From Aeriscardovia sp040773385 (GTDB lineage Bacteria > Actinomycetota > Actinomycetes > Actinomycetales > Bifidobacteriaceae), in NCBI GenBank assembly GCA_040773385.1, contig JAXGWH010000036.1, positions 1 to 13,705 of the forward strand: a stretch of DNA of 13,705 nt, in the 5' to 3' direction. The notes below the pieces were generated by a model. The model searched no databases, was not told the origin of the DNA, and was given only the letters and a program-made list of their open reading frames with translations. Below are positions 7,278 through 13,705 of the stretch, piece after piece. The number at the start of each line of letters is the position of its first letter. Position 1 is the stretch's first letter. A program made the translations under genes and the position numbers.

Positions 7278-7348
7278 GATCTGTTGTGATGGATCCGTCC
7301 GATCCCCGAGTCTGGCGAGTCGTGGACCTTTGGGATCTGTCGTGATGG
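7278..7348. promoter_or_regulatory. Paired 15-bp direct repeats upstream of zwf
   Basis: GATCTGTTGTGATGG (7278-7292) and GATCTGTCGTGATGG (7334-7348) differ by one base and begin 56 bp apart, in the leader of zwf. The distance is about five helix turns. They could be operators for the zwf operon or simply a short duplication. The 174-bp gap between zwf and the divergent HD gene also holds AT-rich patches around 7351-7375 that might contain the zwf promoter, but no good -35/-10 pair was found. Confidence 0.35.
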
Positions 7349-7427
7349 CATGAATATCAATCCCTGCAAATTTTACGGCCTGCAGCCGGTCGGCCCGGTT
7401 GTGCGGCCGGCGTTTATTCTGCCCGCT

Positions 7428-7440
7428 TAGAATCGAAAAT
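7428..7440 (+). promoter_or_regulatory. Probable -10 box of a leaderless HD-domain gene
   Basis: TAGAAT (7428-7433) ends 7 nt before the ATG at 7441, so transcription would begin at or next to the start codon. There is no purine-rich ribosome site before this ATG. Leaderless mRNAs of this layout are common in actinobacteria. No clear -35 box is seen. Confidence 0.45.
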
Positions 7441-8235
7441 ATGCAAAAGGATTTGTCAGACGACGATCTGTCCGGCACGGCGGCCGTGACCCCCGCGCCT
7501 TTGGAACAGATCCGGATCGTCTTCGACCATGTGCGCGACCCGCAGGGCGAGCCGTTCAGTTTCGAACGGCTCGAACGGCTGCACCGCCGTCTCGCGCCGA
7601 GTGATTTCGCGTTCGACAAGCTGTGGACGCACTGCCAGATCGTGGCGCGCATCGCCGTGGGCCTGGCCGACCGCCTGCGCCAGGAGCGGCAGGAGGAGAC
7701 GGGCACAGATGCCGGCACAGGCGACGGCGGGCATCCGGCGGTCCCCGTGCCCAGGCCGTGGAACGGGGCCCTTCCCGACCCGCAGCTCGTAGCAGTCGGC
7801 GCGCTCGTCCACGACATCGGCGTCTACCGCATCTTCCTGCCGGACGGGCGCACCTTCGACCGCCACCGCTACATCTTCCACGGGCTGGAGGGCTATCTCG
7901 CGCTCCTGGAGGAGCGCTGCGGCCTGCAGGTGGCCCAGTTCGCCCGCAACCACACGGGGGTGGGCATCACGCGCAGCGAGGTGATCGCCCAGCGGCTGCC
8001 GCTGCCCCCGGCCGACTACCTGCCGCGCTCCATCGAGCAGGAGCTCGTCATGTACGCCGACAAGTTCCACACGAAGTCCGACCCGCCCGATTTTGTCTCG
8101 CTGCCGGTGGCCTACCATGCCGCCGCGCGGTTCGGCCGCTCGAACGGGCAGCGGTTCCGCCTGCTCGCCGGCCGCTACGGGGCCCCCGTCCTGGAGGGGC
8201 TGGCCGACGAGTACGGCATGGCGATCAGGAAGTAA
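7441..8235 (+). CDS. HD-domain metal-dependent phosphohydrolase
   Basis: The 264-residue protein has the HD-domain ligand set in order: His64 (WTHCQIVAR), His124-Asp125 in LVHDIGVYR, His147 in YIFHGLEGYL, His171 in ARNHTGVG and Asp207 in MYADKFH. Such proteins bind one or two divalent metals and cleave phosphate esters or nucleotides; the substrate here is not known. A polar, weakly conserved-looking stretch separates His64 from the HD pair (about 82-112). The start at ATG 7441 is supported by the leaderless promoter; an earlier in-frame TTG at 7399 would add an implausible Cys/Arg-rich start. It is divergent from zwf, with 174 bp between. Its TAA (8233-8235) directly abuts the stop of the convergent ATPase gene, leaving no room for a shared terminator. 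Confidence 0.85.
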   Translation: MQKDLSDDDLSGTAAVTPAPLEQIRIVFDHVRDPQGEPFSFERLERLHRRLAPSDFAFDKLWTHCQIVARIAVGLADRLRQERQEETGTDAGTGDGGHPAVPVPRPWNGALPDPQLVAVGALVHDIGVYRIFLPDGRTFDRHRYIFHGLEGYLALLEERCGLQVAQFARNHTGVGITRSEVIAQRLPLPPADYLPRSIEQELVMYADKFHTKSDPPDFVSLPVAYHAAARFGRSNGQRFRLLAGRYGAPVLEGLADEYGMAIRK

Positions 8236-10275
8236 TCACTTCTTGTCGAGCAGCGCGGTGAGCCCCCAGAGGATGGAGACCACATCGACGACCTCCTGGA
8301 GGATGGCGCCGATGACCACCGGGATGAAGTTGAACGCGGCGAACACCATGAGGATGATCGCCAGGCTCAGGCCCGCGCCCGTGGCCTGCAGCATGGTGCG
8401 CTTCGTCTGGCGTGAGATGCGCACGGCCTGCGGCACCATGGCGATGTCGTCGTTCATGATGACGACCTGCGCGGACTCGGAGGCGGCGGTGGTCGAGCCG
8501 TCCGTCATGGCGATGCCGATGTCGGCGGAGGCGAGCGTGGGGGCGTCGTTGACGCCGTCGCCCACCATCATCGTCACGGCATGCTCCTCCTTGACGCCGG
8601 CGAGGCGGCGCATGAGGCGCACGATGCCGGCCATCTTCGGCGCGGGCTCGTTGTGCGCGGCGGCCACGGCGTCCACCTTCTCCTGCGGCAGCAGCTCGGC
8701 GCGCACGTCGGAGATGCCGACCTGACGGCCCACAGCGTCGGCGGCGGCCTGCTTGTCGCCGGTGAGCATGGTCAGACGGGTGATGCCCATCTTCTTGAGG
8801 TCGGCGATGGCGGCCGGCGCGTTTGTGCGGGCGAAGTCCTGGAGGACGATGCGGCCCGCGGCCCGGCCGTCGACGGAGACATAGGTGTGCATCTCGTTGT
8901 CGGCGAGGGCGGGAAGCGCGTCGAGCAGCCTCTCCTGGGCGGCGAGATCCTCGCCGGAGAGCGTGCCCAGCACGTAGCCGCGCCGGCCCACGCGCACGGT
9001 GTGCCCGTTGACGCAGGCCTCCACGCCGTTGCCCGGGTCCTCCTTCACCGAGTTGATCTCCGGTGCGTCGAGGCGGTCCTTCTTGGCGAGGTTGCGCGCG
9101 GCCTTCACGATGCCGTGCGAGAGGATGTGCACCGAGTACTTCTCCACCGGGCCGGCGAAGGCGAGCACCTGGTTGCCCGACCACGGCGAGCCGGCCACCG
9201 TGTCCACGCGGGAGACGTCCGGGCGTTTGTCGGTGAGGGTGCCGGTCTTGTCGAAGAAGATGTGTGTGACGCGCCCGAGGTTCTCGAGCACGTCCTGCGT
9301 CTTGATGATGATGCCCGCGTGCGCCAGGCGGCCGGTGCCGCCCATGTAGGCGACCGGCGCGGCGATGAGCAGCGGGCACGGGGTGGCGAGGACGAGCACC
9401 TGCGTGAAGCGCAGCGCGCCCTCGGCGAAGCCCATCGTGGAGGCGGTGCAGATCCACGCGACGATGCCGATGGTCAGCGAGATCACCGTGAACGGCACGG
9501 CGAGCACGTCGGCAGAGCGCACGACGGTGGCGCGGGACGTCTCGGCGGAGCGCACGAGGTCGAGGATCTTCTGGTACTGCGAGTCGCCGGACCTGGCGGT
9601 GGCGCGCATGCGCAGGGCGGACGAGCCGTTGACCGCGCCGGAGACCACATGCTCGCCGGCCTCCATGTCACGGGGCAGGGGCTCGCCGTTGATCATCGAC
9701 AGGTCGAGCGTGGCGGTGGCGGATTCAAGCTCACCATCGACCGGCACGGTCTCACCGGGGCGCACGAGCAGGTGGTCGCCGATCTCCACCTGGTCGACGG
9801 GCACTGTCTTCCACTGCGCGGCGTCGTGCGCGGGGTCGTCGGTGGTGATGACGTGCGCCTCGCTGGGCGCCGCGTCGATGAGGAGCGTGAGGTTGCGCTT
9901 TGCCCGGCTGTCCGCGTAGCTCTCGATCGCGGAGCCGGAGAAGACCATGAGGTCGACCACCCATGCGGCCCACAGCTGCCAGACGGCGAGGGCGGCGATG
10001 AGGGAGATGACGGCGAGCACATCGGCACCCACGTGCCCTGCCTTGAGGTCGGCGACGATGGCCTTGATGTCGTCATAAATGGAATAGAGCGTCATCGCCA
10101 CGATGAGGACGACGGCGATGGTGTTGGGCACCTTGCCGAGGTTCCAGAGGATGCCGGCGACGATGCCGACGGCGATGGTGACGAAGAGGGCGATGTTCTC
10201 CCTGCAGAACTCCGCCAGAAGCGAGGACTTCTGCCGTTTCTGCGGCGTACGTTCCATCTGAGCGGGTTGTGACAT
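8236..10275 (-). CDS. Heavy-metal P-type ATPase with CPL motif
   Basis: Membrane pump of 679 residues that couples ATP hydrolysis to metal export. INGEPLPRD (195-203) is the actuator loop. ATPCPLLIAAP (297-307) is the metal-site helix, with CPL in place of the usual CPC. Asp342 of FDKTGTLTDK is phosphorylated, and TGDK (505-508) and VGDGVNDAP (571-579) complete the ATP site. The nucleotide domain has His383 in SVHILSHGI where most P1B pumps have His-Pro. There is no N-terminal HMA or Cys/His-rich domain. Hydrophobic segments lie near 28-45, 52-66, 85-113, 260-277, 286-308 and 630-674. The last helix reads QEVVDVVSILW, not the HEG form of zinc pumps. The metal therefore cannot be assigned. The start at 10275 has no strong ribosome site (weak AGAAG). 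A hairpin sits in the leader at 10318-10345. Confidence 0.93.
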   Translation of the reverse strand: MSQPAQMERTPQKRQKSSLLAEFCRENIALFVTIAVGIVAGILWNLGKVPNTIAVVLIVAMTLYSIYDDIKAIVADLKAGHVGADVLAVISLIAALAVWQLWAAWVVDLMVFSGSAIESYADSRAKRNLTLLIDAAPSEAHVITTDDPAHDAAQWKTVPVDQVEIGDHLLVRPGETVPVDGELESATATLDLSMINGEPLPRDMEAGEHVVSGAVNGSSALRMRATARSGDSQYQKILDLVRSAETSRATVVRSADVLAVPFTVISLTIGIVAWICTASTMGFAEGALRFTQVLVLATPCPLLIAAPVAYMGGTGRLAHAGIIIKTQDVLENLGRVTHIFFDKTGTLTDKRPDVSRVDTVAGSPWSGNQVLAFAGPVEKYSVHILSHGIVKAARNLAKKDRLDAPEINSVKEDPGNGVEACVNGHTVRVGRRGYVLGTLSGEDLAAQERLLDALPALADNEMHTYVSVDGRAAGRIVLQDFARTNAPAAIADLKKMGITRLTMLTGDKQAAADAVGRQVGISDVRAELLPQEKVDAVAAAHNEPAPKMAGIVRLMRRLAGVKEEHAVTMMVGDGVNDAPTLASADIGIAMTDGSTTAASESAQVVIMNDDIAMVPQAVRISRQTKRTMLQATGAGLSLAIILMVFAAFNFIPVVIGAILQEVVDVVSILWGLTALLDKK

Positions 10276-10317
10276 TATTCTGTACTTCTGTTTCTGCGGC
10301 CAGCGATCCTTCCGATC

Positions 10318-10345
10318 ACCGTCCTCTGCCGCTGCCGAGGACGGT
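10318..10345 (-). promoter_or_regulatory. Leader hairpin or operator upstream of the ATPase
   Basis: Perfect 9-bp inverted repeat, ACCGTCCTC (10318-10326) with GAGGACGGT (10337-10345), 10-nt spacer, 43 bp before the ATPase ATG. On the ATPase strand five T precede the stem instead of following it, so it is not a terminator. It could be a regulator site or a leader RNA structure. Further upstream, TGCTAGACT on the minus strand (about 10386-10394) might be an extended -10. The rest of the 277-bp gap holds nothing else I recognise apart from the hairpin at 10523-10543. Confidence 0.4.
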
Positions 10346-10522
10346 AAAAAGCGATGCCCGAAGACACCGCGCGTAAAGACATAAGTCTAGCATTTTGCAC
10401 CGCCGTGGTGTCCGCCCCGGGCGATCCCCAATCTTGTCCCCAAACGGTCCGCGTAGCGCGATACAGCGGGAACGACAGGCGAAAATTGCTTTCAGCAGAG
10501 GCAGAATGGCGCAGCCGCCATC

Positions 10523-10543
10523 GGGCGGCGGATGGTGCCGCCC
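10523..10543 (-). terminator. GC-rich hairpin after the lysozyme-like gene
   Basis: Seven-bp perfect stem, GGGCGGC (10523-10529) with GCCGCCC (10537-10543), 7-nt loop, 9 bp past the stop at 10553. There is no T-run after it, so it would be a non-canonical terminator, as is common in high-G+C genomes, or only an mRNA end structure. Confidence 0.4.
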
Positions 10544-10552
10544 GTCCGCGCG

Positions 10553-11635
10553 TCACTGCGTGGAGCCGAACCACAGCCTCCAGAGTCTCGAAAAATTGAG
10601 ATTTCCATAAGAGGAGCAGCGGTCGCCGAAGCGGCCCGTCAAGGCGGCGGTGTCCGGCTGGTAGGGCGTGTAGATGTACAGCAGCGCCGTGGCGGTGTTC
10701 TCGATGTACACCTGCCCGGTGCCACACGAGGAATCCGGGTTGTAGGCAATCGTGTTCACCCGGCCGGCATGGTAGTTGTACTGGTCCGGATGGCCCTGAT
10801 AGTAGCGCAGCCGTTTGGCGGCCCCATAAACCTGGTTGAAGAAACCGGAGTAGGTCGCGTCGCATTTGGCGGTGTCGGGGCAGGAAAGGCCCATTGCCGC
10901 CGAGTATCTGCGCTCGGTGGGCTGGGTGGTGCGGATCAGCCCCTGCTCTTTCTCGAGCATGACGAGCAGGGTGCGCTGGCTGATCCGGCAGCTGCGGGCG
11001 GTCTGGTCGATGATCTGGGCCGCCGACTGCCTCCCGCCGCCTTCATAGCCGTTGCACTGCTCGTCCTTGGCCACCGAGCGCGTCTGGAACGCCGCCGAGC
11101 GCAGGCACATGTCCGAGGTGCAGGACGCGCCCTGCTCGTTGAGGAACGCCTGCACCTGGGTGGAGGTCATGGCCGAGGAGTCGAAGAACTTCTTGTCGGT
11201 GATGATGCGGCCGGGGTTGAAATCGTATTTCTGCTGGTCGCTCGTCTGGGAGTCGCGGATCTGCGCCAGATTGTGCTCGTGGGCCATGAGGACGGCGAAC
11301 GCCACGGAGAGCACGGTGATGAGGAGGATGAGGATGACCGCCCGGCCTGTGCCCAGACTCTGGTCGGCGATACCGCCCTGCCGGTAGCGGCGGGAGGGTC
11401 TCCGGCCGCTACCGCGGTCTGCCCCGGATCCTGCCGGCCGGCTGTTACGTCGGGCGCGGCCTGTGGATCCTGCCGGCCGGGTGCGGTCGGACCGGGCGCG
11501 GGAGGAGCGACCTGTGCCGTGTTTCCCGCGCCCGCGTGCGCGCCCCGTCCGTCTGTCGGCGGGGTGTCCGCGTCCCGACCAGGCGCGTTTCGACTGCGTG
11601 CGGGCCGGACGCCGGGAGGTGCGCTTCTCAGGCAA
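10553..11635 (-). CDS. Membrane-anchored secreted protein with lysozyme-like domain ('hemagglutinin' type)
   Basis: A 360-residue protein: a very basic Arg/Gly/Ser-rich tail (1-99), one hydrophobic anchor (about 100-116, VILILLITVLSVAFAVL), then an extracellular domain. That domain has YDFNPGRIITDKKFF (137-151), MTSTQVQAFLN (155-165), LLVMLEKEQGLI (222-233), AAMGLSCPDTAKC (246-258) and YSGFFNQVYGAAKRLRYY (262-279). This order is typical of actinobacterial exported proteins often annotated as hemagglutinins. The LEKEQ helix and following AMG resemble a goose-type lysozyme or transglycosylase core, with Glu228 or Glu230 a possible catalytic residue; this is inference. Eight external cysteines suggest disulfides. 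The TTG start at 11633-11635 overlaps the MFS stop by 8 bp and has GAAGG upstream; no ATG or GTG is available before the anchor. G/C-ending codons in the tail argue that it is translated. Confidence 0.75.
   Translation of the reverse strand: MPEKRTSRRPARTQSKRAWSGRGHPADRRTGRARGRGKHGTGRSSRARSDRTRPAGSTGRARRNSRPAGSGADRGSGRRPSRRYRQGGIADQSLGTGRAVILILLITVLSVAFAVLMAHEHNLAQIRDSQTSDQQKYDFNPGRIITDKKFFDSSAMTSTQVQAFLNEQGASCTSDMCLRSAAFQTRSVAKDEQCNGYEGGGRQSAAQIIDQTARSCRISQRTLLVMLEKEQGLIRTTQPTERRYSAAMGLSCPDTAKCDATYSGFFNQVYGAAKRLRYYQGHPDQYNYHAGRVNTIAYNPDSSCGTGQVYIENTATALLYIYTPYQPDTAALTGRFGDRCSSYGNLNFSRLWRLWFGSTQ
11426..11480. repeat. Direct repeat inside the Arg-rich tail
   Basis: GGATCCTGCCGGCCGG occurs at 11426-11441 and again at 11465-11480, 39 bp apart and in frame. 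It encodes a repeated Arg-Pro-Ala-Gly-Ser motif in the cytoplasmic tail of the lysozyme-like protein, so the tail probably grew by short duplications. Confidence 0.65.
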
Positions 11636-12908
11636 TCTTGTCGCCTTCGACCTCGTTGACGAGCTCGGTGCGGTTCTTGTCCTCGTTGCGGATGAGATAG
11701 AGGAACAGCAGCACCGAGACGAGGGCGATGCCGGCGCCGAGCCAGGCGGCCGCGCCCCAGGTGCCCGCGGCGTCCGCCACCGGGCCGGAGATGAGTGTGC
11801 CGGTGAAGTTGCCGGCGTTGACGGCGAGGTTGAACACCACACCGCCCGTCAGGCCCGCGGCGGTGAGGTCGTTGGCCACCAGCTGCGCCGGGGTGCCGGA
11901 GATATAGAACAGCGAGCATGTCGCCACGAACACCAGCACGTAGACGAGCCAGGCGTTGCCTTTGAGCACCGGGGTGAGAAGGCCGACGAGCAGGAGCGCG
12001 GCGGTCTCCCACACAAGCCCGAACGTGGTGGAGCGGGCCGGCGACCACTTGTCGGCGAGGCGTCCGGAGAGCGTGGAGCCGATGAACATGCCCACGCCCG
12101 CCAGCACGAGCATCCATGTGGTGCTGGTGGCGGTGAACCCGCCGGAGGTGAAGCCGCCGTCGCTGGTGGCCCAGGTGCTCACGTTGTTGTACCAGGTGAA
12201 GTAGCCGGTCGCGCCCAGATAGATGGCGAGGAGGCCGACCCAGAACGGCGCGTGGCGCATGGCGCTCAGGACGACGCCCTTCTTCTGCCTGCTCTGGTCG
12301 ACGATGAGGATGTCCGGCAGGGTGATGGCGGCGAGGACCATCGCGATGGCGGCGACGGCCACGATGATGAGGTACACGTTGGCCCAGCCGATGGAGGAGG
12401 CCAGCGCCGCGCCCACCGGCACGCCGATGATGTTGGCGATGGTCTGGCCGGTCACCACGATCGCCAGGCCCTGGCCCTCTTTGCCCTTGGGTGCCAGACG
12501 CGGGGCGAGCAGGGAGTCGGCGCCGAAGAACGTGCCGTGCGGCAGGCCGGCGATGAAGCGGGAGAACACGAGCCAGCCCCAGGCGCCCGCGGCCCAGTTG
12601 CCCAGGACGAAGGTGAGCAGGTTGCCTGCGAGGATGAGCGCGCCCATGAGGAACATGAACCAGCGGGCGGTGATCCTGCGGGCGATCGGCAGGAGGGCGA
12701 GGCCCGCGCAGATGCCGATGGCATACCAGACGGTGAGCTGGTTGGCGGTCGCCGAGGCGATGTGCAGTCCCTTGGCGACGGAGGGGAGCATGCCGACGAT
12801 GAGGAACTGGGACATGCCCAGTGCGAACGACATGAACGAGAGGCTGAGCAACTGGAGGATGGCCCGGCCGGAGAAGCGGCTCTCGGCGGGCGCGGCGGAT
12901 GTGGTCAT
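11628..12908 (-). CDS. MFS transporter, AraJ-like drug/sugar exporter family
   Basis: A 426-residue membrane protein with the helix pattern of a 12-helix major facilitator, probably a proton-driven exporter of the DHA1/AraJ type. The first helix region LSLSFMSFALGMSQFLIVGM (21-40), the loop before SRFIAGLPHGTFFGADSLLA (116-135) and GQTIANIIGVPVG (154-166, motif C-like) all fit this group. The substrate is not predictable. The ATG at 12906-12908 has GGAAGGAG 4 nt upstream; the frame is open further upstream but that part has no ribosome site and is not membrane-like. The stop overlaps the start of the lysozyme-like gene, so the two are probably co-translated. Confidence 0.9.
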   Translation of the reverse strand: MTTSAAPAESRFSGRAILQLLSLSFMSFALGMSQFLIVGMLPSVAKGLHIASATANQLTVWYAIGICAGLALLPIARRITARWFMFLMGALILAGNLLTFVLGNWAAGAWGWLVFSRFIAGLPHGTFFGADSLLAPRLAPKGKEGQGLAIVVTGQTIANIIGVPVGAALASSIGWANVYLIIVAVAAIAMVLAAITLPDILIVDQSRQKKGVVLSAMRHAPFWVGLLAIYLGATGYFTWYNNVSTWATSDGGFTSGGFTATSTTWMLVLAGVGMFIGSTLSGRLADKWSPARSTTFGLVWETAALLLVGLLTPVLKGNAWLVYVLVFVATCSLFYISGTPAQLVANDLTAAGLTGGVVFNLAVNAGNFTGTLISGPVADAAGTWGAAAWLGAGIALVSVLLFLYLIRNEDKNRTELVNEVEGDKIA

Positions 12909-13081
12909 GGGGCTCCTTCCCTCACTGTGATCCTGTCCGAAGCTGTGTGATTTTATGATAAATGGCCGGACGGCTGATGGCACACTGCCCAGAATGAAAT
13001 GTGGATTTCGATTTCGGAAACCGTCGGGGTCGGGGCGGTCATCGCGACAGGCATGATGTAAAAAAGACGAAACAGACCCGT

Positions 13082-13136
13082 TATATTCTTGCCGCGCCTG
13101 ACCTATCCGAACTGTCTGTCGTGCGTGTGTAAGGAG
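13082..13136 (+). promoter_or_regulatory. Probable -10 box and ribosome site of the AdoHcyase-like gene
   Basis: TATATT (13082-13087) is a good -10 box about 55 bp before the ATG; a matching -35 is unclear. AAGGAG (13131-13136) lies 5 nt before the ATG at 13142 and fixes the start. The 233-bp gap to the divergent MFS gene otherwise holds only AT-rich promoter-like patches; TATCAT on the minus strand (12955-12960) may serve the MFS gene. Confidence 0.5.
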
Positions 13137-13141
13137 CGATC

Positions 13142-13705
13142 ATGCGTCCCTCTGATTGCGAAAATTCCCTTTCCGGCCTTCGTTTTGATGACTGGGCGTG
13201 CCGTCTCTCGCAGCGCACGAACCGCTCGCTCGCCGGCTCCCGCCTCGCCCTGCCGCAGGATCTGCGCGACTCGGACTTCGCCCGGCAGGCGCGGCAGTGG
13301 GGGATGGTCGTCACCGATCACAAAAAGGCCGACCAGACGGACTCCGCTCTGCCCGGCTTCGACGCCGCCTCCGCCGCCGACGCGCCGGACGCGACCGCGC
13401 TCGAGGGCGAGGAGGCCATCGTCCATGCCGCCGTCCACATGCCGGTCACACGCACGCTCCTGGCCCGGTTCGCGCAGGAGGAGCCCGGGCTGCGCCACGC
13501 GCGCATCGCCACGAGCCTCGTGCTCGAGCCGAAGACCTCCGTCTTCCTCGAGGCGCTCGCCGACACGGGGGCGAGGGTCGGCGTGTTCTGCGAGGGCAAC
13601 GCCGTCGACCCGCGCGTGATCGAACCGTTGCGCCGGCGCGGCGTGCTCGTGGAGGCCGACCCCTCCTGGGACACGGAACAGTCGCGCACGGCCGCGCTGC
13701 GCCTG
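13142..13705 (+). CDS. Divergent adenosylhomocysteinase-like protein (partial, 5' part)
   Basis: The frame is open from ATG 13142 to the window edge, giving the first 188 residues of a longer protein. The segment from about 110 onward (PGLRHARIATSLVLEPKTSVFLEALADTGARVGVF) aligns with the adenosylhomocysteinase N-terminal domain, whose usual form is KGARI.G.LHMT..TAVLIETL..LGA.V. The His-Met-Thr of that motif, important for binding and catalysis in the known enzymes, is replaced by LVL-Glu-Pro. The next landmark, CNIFSTQDHAAAA, is replaced by CEGNAVDPRVIEPL. The N-terminal 90 residues include an Ala/Asp-rich linker and are not recognisable. It could be a NAD-binding relative with another activity. 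The NAD domain lies beyond the window. Confidence 0.6.
   Translation, partial: MRPSDCENSLSGLRFDDWACRLSQRTNRSLAGSRLALPQDLRDSDFARQARQWGMVVTDHKKADQTDSALPGFDAASAADAPDATALEGEEAIVHAAVHMPVTRTLLARFAQEEPGLRHARIATSLVLEPKTSVFLEALADTGARVGVFCEGNAVDPRVIEPLRRRGVLVEADPSWDTEQSRTAALRL

Noticed and set aside
5749..7353. Long + strand open frame antisense to zwf
   Set aside because: Mirror of the zwf codons; no family signature and no start signal, whereas zwf is unmistakable.
8581..10272. Long + strand open frame antisense to the ATPase
   Set aside because: High-G+C shadow: the opposite strand has all P-type ATPase motifs in order, while this frame gives His/Gly/Arg/Asp-rich text without recognisable motifs.
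10318..10345. Hairpin as terminator
   Set aside because: On the + strand it is followed by A, and on the minus strand the T-run precedes the stem; neither direction gives a stem followed by U.
11463..12950. Long + strand open frame antisense to the MFS gene
   Set aside because: Glu/Gly/Arg/His-rich translation typical of antisense frames in GC-rich membrane genes; no ribosome site.
1..13705. tRNA, rRNA or CRISPR array
   Set aside because: No cloverleaf-like GGTTCGAATCC-type arms, no rRNA stretches and no regularly spaced repeats were seen on either strand by eye.

Overview
The window is high-G+C actinobacterial chromosome, most likely Bifidobacterium or a close relative. The best evidence is the pentose-phosphate gene set: the 3' end of gnd faces a tightly overlapped zwf-opcA-pgl operon, and opcA is an actinobacterial gene. 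Strong AAGGAGG-type ribosome sites, G/C-ending codons and a secreted 'hemagglutinin/lysozyme-like' protein fit the same group. The genus is an inference from gene content; no rRNA or other marker is present.

Layout. 1-450: 3' end of gnd (+). 451-833: no protein gene, but a candidate structured RNA (copy A) with its own terminator. 834-1556: a nitroreductase-family gene (+). 1624-1672: a perfect 17-bp inverted repeat. 1703-3307 (-): an unusual AT-richer gene for a 9-helix membrane protein with an external coiled coil and a small beta domain; a run of ten G lies just upstream of it. 3418-3602: a second copy (B) of the same RNA, ending in a terminator. 3628-7266 (-): zwf, opcA and pgl, whose reading frames overlap by 4 and 8 bp. 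7441-8235 (+): an HD-domain phosphohydrolase with a probable leaderless start. 8236-10275 (-): a heavy-metal P-type ATPase with a CPL motif. 10553-12908 (-): a membrane-anchored lysozyme-like protein and an MFS exporter, overlapping by 8 bp. 13142-13705 (+): 5' part of a divergent adenosylhomocysteinase-like gene, cut by the window edge.

How the genes work together. Zwf, OpcA, Pgl and Gnd together cover the oxidative pentose phosphate route: glucose-6-phosphate to 6-phosphogluconolactone (NADPH), to 6-phosphogluconate, to ribulose-5-phosphate (NADPH). The rest looks like accessory or envelope functions: a flavin oxidoreductase, a surface protein, metal export, small-molecule export and wall-active secretion.

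The most novel-looking signal is the pair of similar ~190-nt RNA-like elements, A and B, on the same strand. They bracket the nitroreductase and the low-G+C membrane gene. They share gapless conserved blocks, a long closing helix kept by compensatory changes, and a terminator each. I do not recognise the RNA family. A second signal is the G10 tract next to the start of the membrane protein gene, a candidate slippage (phase-variation) switch.
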